Of a stretch of DNA of 11,663 bases, positions 5,957 through 11,663 are shown piece after piece (the stretch's first letter is position 1; every line of letters begins with the position of its first letter). The DNA comes from an uncultured Thermoleophilia bacterium (GTDB lineage Bacteria > Actinomycetota > Thermoleophilia > UBA2241). A model generated the notes under the pieces. The model searched no databases. It was not told the DNA's origin and worked only from the letters and a program-made list of their open reading frames with translations. Location: the NCBI GenBank assembly GCA_903912585.1, contig CAIWHY010000262.1, forward strand, positions 1 to 11,663, in the 5' to 3' direction. Both the position numbers and the translations under genes were made by a program.

Positions 5957-7237
5957 TCAGCTCCGCCGCAACCGGTAGACACCTCCCGGCTCGAGGCTCA
6001 CGAGGCCGTCGACCTCGAGCCGGCTCAGCCAGCCGGCGACCTCGTGCACCGGCAGAGCGCAGCGTGCGGCGGCCTGGTCGGGGGACAGAGAGCCGTCGGC
6101 GAGCGCCTTCAGGACCGGCAAGGCCGCCGCGTACTCGATGACGGCCTCCCGCCGGGAGCCATCACCGCCCACAGAGGCATCACCCGGCAGGCGCGCGACC
6201 TCGACGAGCCCGATGCCCAGCGCCGCCGTGACGTCGGCGGCCGACTCGCAGAGCCCCGCGCCCTGCCTGAGGAAGGCGTGCGGAGCCGCCGTGAGCCGCC
6301 TGCCGGCCTCCCCCGGGACGGCGAGCACCTCGCGTCCCAGGTCGAGCGCGAAGTCGACGGTGAGCCGCGCGCCGCTGCGCTCGGCGCCCTCGACGATGAC
6401 GACCGCCCGGCCGAGGGCCGCCATGATCCGGTTGCGCGCCGGGAAGCGCCAGGCGCGCGCCGGGACTCCCCAGGCGAACTCCGAGACCACGAGGCCCCGG
6501 AGCAGGACCTCCTCGTACAGCGACCGGTTGACGCGGGGGTACACGACGTCCGCGCCGCAGCCGAGGACGGCGACCGTCGCGACCTCCGCCGGCCTGCCGG
6601 CGTCGAGTGCCCCGCGGTGCGCGGCCGCGTCCACTCCCGTCGCCAGGCCGCTCACGACCAGCAGCCCGCGCAGGCCCAGATCGCGGCCCAGCAGCCGGGC
6701 CATCTCCGCCCCGTAGGGCGACGGGCCACGCGTGCCGACCACCGTGACCGCCGTCGCCTTGCCGGTGAGGTGCAGGCGGCGCTCGACCTCCTGGCGGCCG
6801 CAGGCGGCGCGCACGAACAAGCAGAACGGAGGGTCGGACAAGTCTCGCAGCGCCGGCGGATAGAGGTCGTCCGACCACGCCGCCAGCGCGCCACCGGCGT
6901 GAGGCGCGGACGCCGCCGCGAGCCCGCACGGACCACGCTCCAGCACGGCGAGGAAGCGCCGCTCGTCCCCGGTGGGCAGGGCTTGTGCGGCGCCGGCCTG
7001 GCCGGGGCCCGGGCGCCCGCCGCCGTCGTGGCGCCCGACCGACGCCCGCTGCCCGACGGCCTGAGTGAGCGCGCGCGGCGACTGCGCGACGACCTCTTCG
7101 ACGCTGCCGAACGTGCGCACGAGGCGTTTGACGAGCCCGCTCCGCCAGGAGGCCAGCGTCCCCAGCCACACGCACACGTCGCGCTTGCTGGCGGCAGGCA
7201 CGTGGCGAGCCCCGCCGGAGGGCCGCTCAGAGCTCAC
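5957..7237 (-). CDS. dprA: DNA-processing protein DprA
   Basis: DprA/Smf binds incoming single-stranded DNA and loads RecA during natural transformation, and is retained in many bacteria not known to be competent. The 426-aa protein has a helical N-terminal region (about 18-60), a Gly/Ala-rich linker (about 64-90), and the Rossmann-like core at about 120-315: VVGTRGPSPYG at 166-176, SGLATGVDAAAHRGAL at 196-211, AVLGCGADVVYP at 223-234, FPARNRIMAALG at 265-276 and GREVLAVPG at 301-309. A DprA winged-helix domain lies at about 365-424. The GTG start at 7237 overlaps the end of comM by 11 bp and has AGGGG 5 bases upstream, so it is likely coupled to comM translation. Confidence 0.95.
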   Translation of the reverse strand: MSSERPSGGARHVPAASKRDVCVWLGTLASWRSGLVKRLVRTFGSVEEVVAQSPRALTQAVGQRASVGRHDGGGRPGPGQAGAAQALPTGDERRFLAVLERGPCGLAAASAPHAGGALAAWSDDLYPPALRDLSDPPFCLFVRAACGRQEVERRLHLTGKATAVTVVGTRGPSPYGAEMARLLGRDLGLRGLLVVSGLATGVDAAAHRGALDAGRPAEVATVAVLGCGADVVYPRVNRSLYEEVLLRGLVVSEFAWGVPARAWRFPARNRIMAALGRAVVIVEGAERSGARLTVDFALDLGREVLAVPGEAGRRLTAAPHAFLRQGAGLCESAADVTAALGIGLVEVARLPGDASVGGDGSRREAVIEYAAALPVLKALADGSLSPDQAAARCALPVHEVAGWLSRLEVDGLVSLEPGGVYRLRRS

Positions 7238-8762
7238 CCGCGCCCCTGGCTCGATACGACAGGCTTTCGGAGATGTGTTTCAGGCCGATCGTGTCAGCAC
7301 CGGCGAGGTCGGCGATGGTCTGCGCCACCTTGACCACACGGTCGCAGGCGCGGGCGCTGAGCCGCAGACGGTCGTAGGCGCGGTCGAGCAGCGCGATGCC
7401 GTCCCGCTCCACCATGCAGAGCCTGCGCACGTCGCGAGGCGCCATGTGCGCGTTGGCGTAGGCACCGGTGCCGTGCAGGCGGCGCAGCTGCACCTCGCGC
7501 GCCCGCACGACGCGCACGCGGACCTCGCGGGAGGCCTCCGCGGGCGCCGGATCGCGCCGGTCGCGCGGCGCCACGCGAGGCACGTCGACGCACAGGTCGA
7601 TGCGGTCGAGCAGGGGACCGCTGAGGCGCGCGCCGTACTGGCGCACGCGATAGGCCGGGCAGGTGCAGTCGTGCTCGCGATCGCCGAGGTACCCGCACGG
7701 GCACGGGTTCATGGCCGCCACGAGCATGATGCGCGCCGGGAAGGTGAGTGAGGTGAGCCGCCGGCTGATGGTGATCTCGCCGTCCTCCAGCGGCTGCCGC
7801 AGCGCCTCGAGCGCCGACAGCCGGAACTCGGGGAACTCGTCGAGGAACAGCACGCCGAGGTGAGCGAGGCTGACCTCGCCGGGACGCGGCGTGCCCCCGC
7901 CGCCGACGAGACCGATGGAGGAGACCGTGTGGTGCGGAGCGCGAAACGGCCGCCGGGTGACGAGAGGCATCTCCGGCGGCAGCAGACCGGCCACGCTGAA
8001 GATACGCGTGACCTCGATCGCCTCGGCGGCGGTCAGCGAGGGCATGATCCCGGGGATGCGCCGCGCCAGCATGGTCTTGCCGGCGCCCGGCGGACCGGTC
8101 ATGAGGATGTTGTGGGCGCCGGCCACGGCGATCTCGAGCGCTCGCTTGGCGAGGTGCTGGCCCACGATGTCGTTGAGGTCCGGGCCCTCGCCCGTCCCGC
8201 AGCGCAGGAGCGACCGCAGATCGGCCGGCGGAGCGGCTTCGCCGCCACCGGCCGCGAGCTGGGCGACCGCCTCGGTGAGCGTGCGGCCCGGGTAGACCTC
8301 GAGGCCGGGCACCAGGGAGGCCTCGGCGGCGTTGGCCGCGGGCAGGAGCAGCCCGCGCACGCCGCGCCGCCGCAGGCTCTGGGCGAGCGCCAGCGCCCCC
8401 GCCACCGGACGCAGCGACCCGTCGAGACCGAGTTCTCCCACTGCGGCGATGGGGCCGCGACCGTCGCAGCCGTCGGTGGCCTGACCGGTGGCGACCAGGA
8501 ACGCGAGCGCGATCGGCAGGTCGAACGACGGCCCTTGCTTGCGCAGGTCGGCGGGCGCCAGATTGACGGTGATGCGCCGCGAGGGGAACTGGAACGCTGA
8601 GTTGACGATGGCGGCGCGCACGCGCTCGCGGCTCTCCTGCACGGCCGCGTCGGGAAGGCCGACGATGCTGAAGGCCGGCGCCGCCGCGACCACGTCGGCC
8701 TCGACCTCCACGGGATGACCCTCGAGGCCGCTCAGCGCTTCGCTGGCGATGCGGGCGAGCAC
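7227..8762 (-). CDS. comM: ComM/YifB-family AAA+ ATPase (Mg-chelatase-like)
   Basis: Hexameric AAA+ helicase family that promotes branch migration and integration of transforming DNA; older annotations call it magnesium chelatase. The 511-aa length is standard. The N-terminal Lon-protease-like ChlI domain spans about 1-170 (GLPDAAVQESRERVRAA at 35-51, VNLAPADLRKQGPSFDLPIAL at 66-86). The ATPase follows, with Walker A GPPGAGKT at 223-230, Walker B VLFLDEF at 304-310 and the conserved MNPCPCGY at 351-358, which with CTC at 366-368 makes a four-Cys cluster. The segment SGPLLDRID at 381-389 follows, and a C-terminal chelatase-associated helical domain ends the protein. The start is GTG with GAGGAGG 4 bases upstream, a site that overlaps the yraN stop. 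It sits with dprA as in other actinobacteria. Confidence 0.96.
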   Translation of the reverse strand: MLARIASEALSGLEGHPVEVEADVVAAAPAFSIVGLPDAAVQESRERVRAAIVNSAFQFPSRRITVNLAPADLRKQGPSFDLPIALAFLVATGQATDGCDGRGPIAAVGELGLDGSLRPVAGALALAQSLRRRGVRGLLLPAANAAEASLVPGLEVYPGRTLTEAVAQLAAGGGEAAPPADLRSLLRCGTGEGPDLNDIVGQHLAKRALEIAVAGAHNILMTGPPGAGKTMLARRIPGIMPSLTAAEAIEVTRIFSVAGLLPPEMPLVTRRPFRAPHHTVSSIGLVGGGGTPRPGEVSLAHLGVLFLDEFPEFRLSALEALRQPLEDGEITISRRLTSLTFPARIMLVAAMNPCPCGYLGDREHDCTCPAYRVRQYGARLSGPLLDRIDLCVDVPRVAPRDRRDPAPAEASREVRVRVVRAREVQLRRLHGTGAYANAHMAPRDVRRLCMVERDGIALLDRAYDRLRLSARACDRVVKVAQTIADLAGADTIGLKHISESLSYRARGAGEL

Positions 8763-8771
8763 CGGGCCTCC

Positions 8772-9146
8772 TCAGCCGTCACAGGTGAAGGCCGCGGGCA
8801 GGTGGCGCACGCGGCAGGGGACCGAGCCGGCGTCGACGGAGACGATGTCGAAGCGCACGTCGGTGACGCCGGCGAGCGCCCACGGGCGCCCCGACAGCCA
8901 GAGCTCGGCGAGGCGCGCGATCTGGCGGCGCTTGCGCACGTTGACGGCGTCTTCGGGCGCGCCGCAGGTGCTCGTGCGACGGGCCTTGACCTCGACGAAG
9001 GCGAGGACAGGGCCGCGGCGGGCGATGATGTCGAGCTCGCCGCGGCCGATGCGGACGTTGCGCCCGAGCAGGCGCCAGCCGCGTTCCTGGAGGTGACGAG
9101 CGGCGGCGTCCTCGGCGGCGCGGCCCAATGCCTGGCGTGCGTTCAT
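8772..9146 (-). CDS. yraN: YraN/UPF0102 family nuclease-like protein
   Basis: Small protein of the UPF0102 (YraN) family, a restriction-endonuclease-like fold found widely beside rnhB, comM and dprA; its cellular role is not firmly established. The 124-aa product shows the family pattern: an N-terminal helix AAEDAAARHLQERGW at 10-24, GRGELDII at 35-41 with Glu37 and Asp39, and AFVEVKARR at 49-57 with Glu52 and Lys54, the residues expected of a PD-(D/E)xK-type active site. The start is ATG with no good Shine-Dalgarno; the upstream bases instead form one arm of a hairpin (9147-9178). The gap to comM is only 9 bp. Confidence 0.93.
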   Translation of the reverse strand: MNARQALGRAAEDAAARHLQERGWRLLGRNVRIGRGELDIIARRGPVLAFVEVKARRTSTCGAPEDAVNVRKRRQIARLAELWLSGRPWALAGVTDVRFDIVSVDAGSVPCRVRHLPAAFTCDG

Positions 9147-9178
9147 GCCGCAAGGCTAGCGGCGCGGCCGCTTGCGGC
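9147..9178 (-). promoter_or_regulatory. Hairpin directly before the yraN start codon
   Basis: A perfect 8-bp inverted repeat, GCCGCAAG (9147-9154) and CTTGCGGC (9171-9178), encloses an inner 4-bp stem, CGGC/GCCG with a 3-base loop at 9160-9170, leaving a 5-base bulge. In the mRNA the 3' arm ends at the base next to the yraN ATG, so the initiation region would be paired. There is no T-run, so it is not a classical terminator. The structure is seen directly; regulation of yraN translation is inferred. Confidence 0.5.
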
Positions 9179-9206
9179 CTATGGCTTCCGGGCCGCACGA
9201 CGGTGA

Positions 9207-9218
9207 CGTTGCGCAACG
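9207..9218. other. 12-bp perfect palindrome in the rnhB-yraN gap
   Basis: CGTTGCGCAACG is a perfect self-complementary 12-mer in the 88-bp gap between rnhB and yraN. It could be an operator-like site or chance. I found no convincing promoter in this gap. Confidence 0.3.
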
Positions 9219-9234
9219 CCAACCCGCGGGGTGA

Positions 9235-9879
9235 CTAGCGGAGGTCGCCCCCGAGCCCCAACCGTCGATAGGCATTGCTCGCGAACGAGAGCCGGTGCAG
9301 GACGCAGACCCCGTGCTCCACGATCGCCTCCTGATGGGCGGCGGTCGCGTAGCCCACGTGACGGTCGAAGCCGTACCGGGGGTAGGCGTCGTGCAGACGG
9401 GTCATGACCCGGTCACGGGTGACCTTGGCGACCACCGAGGCGGCGGCGATGGCGGCGGAGAGGCCGTCGCCGCCGATCACCTGCTGGTGCTCGCAGCCGC
9501 AGCCTGGGAGCGCGAAGCCGTCGATGAGCACGACGGCCGGGCGGGGCCGGAGGGCCTCGGCCGCACGGCCGAGCAGTGCGAGGTTGCAGCGGTGCAGGCC
9601 GACGCCGTCTATCGTCGCCGGGCTGCAGCTGACGACCACGACCTGGCGGGCGCGGCGCAGGATCTCCCCGTACAGCGCCTCGCGGGTGCGGCGCGTGAGC
9701 TTCTTGGAGTCGTCGAGCGCGGCGAGCGCGGCGTAGTCGTCGCCCCCAAGCGCCGCGAGGTCGAAGCAGACCGCGGCGGCCACCAGCGGCCCCGCGAGGC
9801 ACCCACGCCCGGCCTCGTCCGCGCCGGCCACGAGGCCGCCGCCGGCGAGCGCGGCGTCGTAGGCGAAACGGTCGTTCAT
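9235..9879 (-). CDS. rnhB: Ribonuclease HII
   Basis: Type 2 ribonuclease H that cleaves the RNA strand of RNA-DNA hybrids and nicks DNA 5' of single misincorporated ribonucleotides, starting ribonucleotide excision repair. The 214-aa length is normal. The metal-binding residues are present: Asp21 and Glu22 in GADEAGRGCLAGPLVAAAV, Asp120 in VVLIDGF, and Asp138 in GGDGLSAAIAAASVVAKVTRDR. The LDDSKKL motif is at 55-61. The usual Lys before the last Gly-Asp (KGD) is Gly here. The start is ATG with only a poor ribosome-binding site. It follows the second lepB by 37 bp, in the lepB-rnhB order typical of many bacteria. Confidence 0.97.
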   Translation of the reverse strand: MNDRFAYDAALAGGGLVAGADEAGRGCLAGPLVAAAVCFDLAALGGDDYAALAALDDSKKLTRRTREALYGEILRRARQVVVVSCSPATIDGVGLHRCNLALLGRAAEALRPRPAVVLIDGFALPGCGCEHQQVIGGDGLSAAIAAASVVAKVTRDRVMTRLHDAYPRYGFDRHVGYATAAHQEAIVEHGVCVLHRLSFASNAYRRLGLGGDLR

Positions 9880-9916
9880 GCCCGCGGCGCGGCGCGCTTG
9901 CGTGCCGGCCTGCGGC

Positions 9917-10537
9917 TCACAGGCCGCCGAAGCGACCGGGCGGCCAGTACCGCCAGAAGGCGTGCCCCACGAGCTGGCCGCGAGACACGGGGCCGAACTC
10001 GCGGCTGTCGCCGCTGTCGGTGCGGTTGTCGCCCATCATGAAGTAGGCGCCGGCCGGTACGTGATACGGCTGCTGCAGCGACCAGGCGAGCCCGTTGGTG
10101 AAGGGGTCCGTGGGCTCCTGGCGGCCGCCGATGCGGCGCACGTAGGGCTCGTCGAGCTTGCGGCCGTTGACGTAGACGTAGCCATCGCGCAGGGAGATCA
10201 CGTCCCCCGGCATGCCGATGATGCGCTTGATCAGGACCGGGCCGCCGCTGAGCGGAGGCGGCGGGTGGAAGACGGTGATCTCGCCGCGCTGCGGCTCTGT
10301 GAAGCGCCAGGAGATGCGGTCGACCAGCACGCGGTCGCCGATCAGCAGCGTGTTCTCCATCGACGCGGAGGGGATGCGGTACGGCTTGACCAGGAAGGCC
10401 TGGATGAGCAGCGCCACTGCCACGGCGACGACCGCCAGCAGGGCGTACTCGACGAGCGTCCTGCCGGTGGAGGCGGGCTTGCCGTCGCGCTGGCGCGCGT
10501 CGCCTCCCCTGTCTTCGCTCACGTTGTCGGTGCCCAT
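9917..10537 (-). CDS. lepB: Signal peptidase I (second tandem copy)
   Basis: Type I signal peptidase (S26 family) that removes signal peptides from exported proteins at the outer face of the cytoplasmic membrane. The 206-aa protein has a short cytoplasmic N-terminus rich in charged residues, one membrane helix at about 29-49, the catalytic Ser59 in PYRIPSASM, the catalytic Lys104 in LIKRIIGMPGD and the GDNRTDSGDSR box at 169-179. No second hydrophobic anchor is visible. The ATG has AGGAG 6 bases upstream. It is a clear paralogue of the neighbouring upstream gene, 29 bp away, with the same motifs and an extra Pro-rich segment (HPPPPLSGG) before the Lys motif, so the pair arose by tandem duplication. 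Confidence 0.96.
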   Translation of the reverse strand: MGTDNVSEDRGGDARQRDGKPASTGRTLVEYALLAVVAVAVALLIQAFLVKPYRIPSASMENTLLIGDRVLVDRISWRFTEPQRGEITVFHPPPPLSGGPVLIKRIIGMPGDVISLRDGYVYVNGRKLDEPYVRRIGGRQEPTDPFTNGLAWSLQQPYHVPAGAYFMMGDNRTDSGDSREFGPVSRGQLVGHAFWRYWPPGRFGGL

Positions 10538-10566
10538 GCGCGCTCCTCGCGGTCCGCGGGAGTCTA

Positions 10567-11154
10567 TCAGAGCCCGTGCGCGCGGTTGAGCGGCCAGTAG
10601 GTGAAGAACGCCTCGCCGACGATCTCGCGGCGCGGGACGGTGCCCCAGTCCCGGCTGTCGTCGCTCACTTCGCGGTTGTCGCCCATCACGAAGTAGTGCC
10701 CGGCCGGGATGACGTAGGGCGTCTCGAGCGCCCAGGGTTTGCCGGTGCCATAGAACGGGTCGGTCTGCTCGCGGCGGCCGCCGGTGACGTCCACGTAGGG
10801 CTCCGAAAGGCGCCGCCCGTCGATGTACACGGCGCCGCCCTTCAGGGCGATGCGCTCTCCGGGCAGCCCCACCACGCGCTTGATGAGCACCTTGCCCAGG
10901 ACCCTGGAGTCGATGACGACGATGTCGCCGCGGTGCGGGTCGCGCATCTTGTACACGACCTTGTTGACGAGCACGCGGTCGCGCGGGACCAGCGTCGCCG
11001 CCATGGACTCGGACGGGATGCGGTACGGCTTGACCACGTACGCCTGCACGAGCAGCGCCGCGACGACCGCGCAGATCGCGACGAGCAGGTACTCGGCGAG
11101 GGTGCGGCGCCTCACGCGCCGACCGGCGGGCTCACGGCGCAGGCACCGCCGCAA
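10567..11154 (-). CDS. lepB: Signal peptidase I (first tandem copy)
   Basis: Type I signal peptidase with the same architecture as its downstream neighbour: Arg-rich N-terminus, one membrane helix at about 20-40, catalytic Ser50 in PYRIPSESM, catalytic Lys92 in VLIKRVVGLPGE and the MGDNREVSDDSRDWG box at 157-171. The length is 195 aa from the TTG at 11154. The start is uncertain: neither this TTG nor the GTG at 11115 (residue 14) has a good ribosome-binding site, and the GTG would give 182 aa with a shorter basic N-terminus. It lies about 74 bp after rplS, the position of lepB in actinobacteria. Confidence 0.94.
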   Translation of the reverse strand: MRRCLRREPAGRRVRRRTLAEYLLVAICAVVAALLVQAYVVKPYRIPSESMAATLVPRDRVLVNKVVYKMRDPHRGDIVVIDSRVLGKVLIKRVVGLPGERIALKGGAVYIDGRRLSEPYVDVTGGRREQTDPFYGTGKPWALETPYVIPAGHYFVMGDNREVSDDSRDWGTVPRREIVGEAFFTYWPLNRAHGL

Positions 11155-11228
11155 GGCGCGGCGCGGCGCCGTGATCGAGGAACGTGGATAGCTTCACCGG
11201 GCCGGGCCCGCCGCGCGGATCGCAGCGC

Positions 11229-11573
11229 CTAGCGCTGCTTCTCGCGCACGCGCGCCTGCTTGCCGACCTTGCCGCGCAGGTAGTAGAGCTTGGCGCGGCG
11301 CACGTCGCCGATGGCGGTCACTTCGATCTTGTCGATCTTGGGCGAGTGCACGGGGAACGTGCGCTCGACGCCGACGCCGAAGGACTGCTTGCGCACGGTG
11401 AAGGTCTCGCGCACGCCCTGACCCTGGCGCTTGATGACCGTGCCCTGGAAGACCTGGATGCGGTGGCGCGTGCCCTCGACGACCTTGAAGTGGACCTTCA
11501 CGGTGTCGCCGGCCTTGAACTGCGGGAGGTTGTCGCGCAGTTGCTCGCGTTCGATGTTCTCGATGATGTTCAC
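11229..11573 (-). CDS. rplS: Ribosomal protein L19
   Basis: Large-subunit protein L19, located at the 30S-50S interface. The 114-aa product is of normal length and shows FKAGDTVKVHFKVVEG at 19-34, RIQVFQGTVIKRQG at 38-51, ETFTVRKQSFGVGVERTFPVHSP at 56-78 and RRAKLYYLRGKVGK at 92-105. The GTG at 11573 is chosen because it starts at the conserved N-terminus and has GAGG 4 bases upstream; an upstream frame to 11660 would read through the promoter. It is the first gene of the rplS-lepB-lepB-rnhB block, with a short leader of about 25 nt. Confidence 0.96.
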   Translation of the reverse strand: MNIIENIEREQLRDNLPQFKAGDTVKVHFKVVEGTRHRIQVFQGTVIKRQGQGVRETFTVRKQSFGVGVERTFPVHSPKIDKIEVTAIGDVRRAKLYYLRGKVGKQARVREKQR

Positions 11574-11604
11574 GGACCCTCTTTCCGAGCGAAAATCGGC
11601 GGCT

Positions 11605-11633
11605 AGTGTAGCAGGAGTCGCGCGGCGGCGCAA
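11605..11633 (-). promoter_or_regulatory. Promoter of rplS
   Basis: On the minus strand TTGCGC (11628-11633) is followed after exactly 17 bases by TACACT (11605-11610), a reasonable housekeeping sigma promoter for a high-GC bacterium. The predicted start, near 11598, lies about 25 bases before the rplS GTG. Confidence 0.65.
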
Positions 11634-11651
11634 AACCTCGTCCGCGCCGCC
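11624..11651 (-). other. GC-rich hairpin over the rplS -35 region
   Basis: A perfect 8-bp inverted repeat, GGCGGCGC (11624-11631) and GCGCCGCC (11644-11651), with a 12-base loop overlaps the -35 box. It could be the end of an upstream transcript (a terminator without a T-run) or an operator. The upstream gene is outside the window. Confidence 0.3.
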
Positions 11652-11663
11652 CGACCGCAAGGC

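Noticed and set aside
5000..7333. 777-codon open frame on the plus strand opposite xerC and dprA
   Set aside because: It is antisense to two genes with complete conserved motifs, its product is an Arg/Ala/Gly/Pro-rich composition with no recognisable domain, and such long mirror frames are expected at this G+C content.
11574..11660. Longer 143-aa reading of L19
   Set aside because: The extension would be translated from the promoter region, and L19 normally begins at the residue encoded by the GTG at 11573.
1..11663. tRNA, rRNA, insertion sequence, prophage or defence system
   Set aside because: None of their genes, terminal repeats or structures was found; every long stretch is accounted for by conserved housekeeping genes.

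Overview
This is a gene-dense, high-GC stretch (about 70% G+C by eye) in which every supportable gene lies on the minus strand. Reading from the right edge to the left, the order is rplS, lepB, lepB, rnhB, yraN, comM, dprA, xerC, a WhiG/FliA-type sigma factor gene, rpsB, tsf, pyrH, frr and uppS, the last cut by the left edge. This order matches the actinobacterial chromosome: from memory, Mycobacterium tuberculosis has rplS-lepB-rnhB-yraN-comM-dprA-xerC and then rpsB-tsf-pyrH-frr with a few extra genes between, and Streptomyces carries whiG and tandem signal peptidase genes in the same neighbourhood. Three features differ from Streptomyces and Mycobacterium: frr is followed directly by uppS rather than cdsA, EF-Ts is short (203 aa), and no extra genes interrupt the blocks. 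Together these suggest a deep-branching actinobacterial lineage, for example Thermoleophilia or a neighbour. That placement is inference, not proof.

Layout. Positions 11663-11574 hold a good sigma70-type promoter (TTGCGC, 17 bp, TACACT) that drives rplS. The rplS block continues through two tandem type I signal peptidases, RNase HII, the YraN nuclease-like protein, the ComM AAA+ helicase, DprA, a XerC-like tyrosine recombinase and a FliA/WhiG sigma factor. Gaps in this block are short (9 to 88 bp) or are overlaps (comM/dprA, 11 bp). A 274-bp non-coding stretch at 3771-4044 follows. It contains an extended -10 promoter (TGGTATCAT) and a roughly 180-nt GC-rich leader with several hairpins. It precedes the translation block rpsB-tsf-pyrH-frr-uppS, where gaps are 20 to 44 bp and tsf/pyrH overlap by 4 bp.

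How the genes work together. The right half serves protein export (LepB), RNA removal from DNA (RnhB) and handling of incoming or dimeric DNA (ComM, DprA, XerC). The left half supplies ribosome assembly and elongation (S2, EF-Ts), UMP phosphorylation (PyrH), ribosome recycling (Frr) and the lipid carrier for cell-wall synthesis (UppS). No mobile element, CRISPR array, tRNA or rRNA was seen.

This is a conserved housekeeping region and I do not see a novel multi-gene system in it. Points worth a second look are: the 175-residue repetitive Ala/Glu/Lys/Pro tail on ribosomal protein S2, encoded partly by perfect 12-bp repeats; the structured rpsB leader; hairpins at the translation starts of yraN and xerC; and the predominance of GTG and TTG start codons (10 of the 14 genes as called here).
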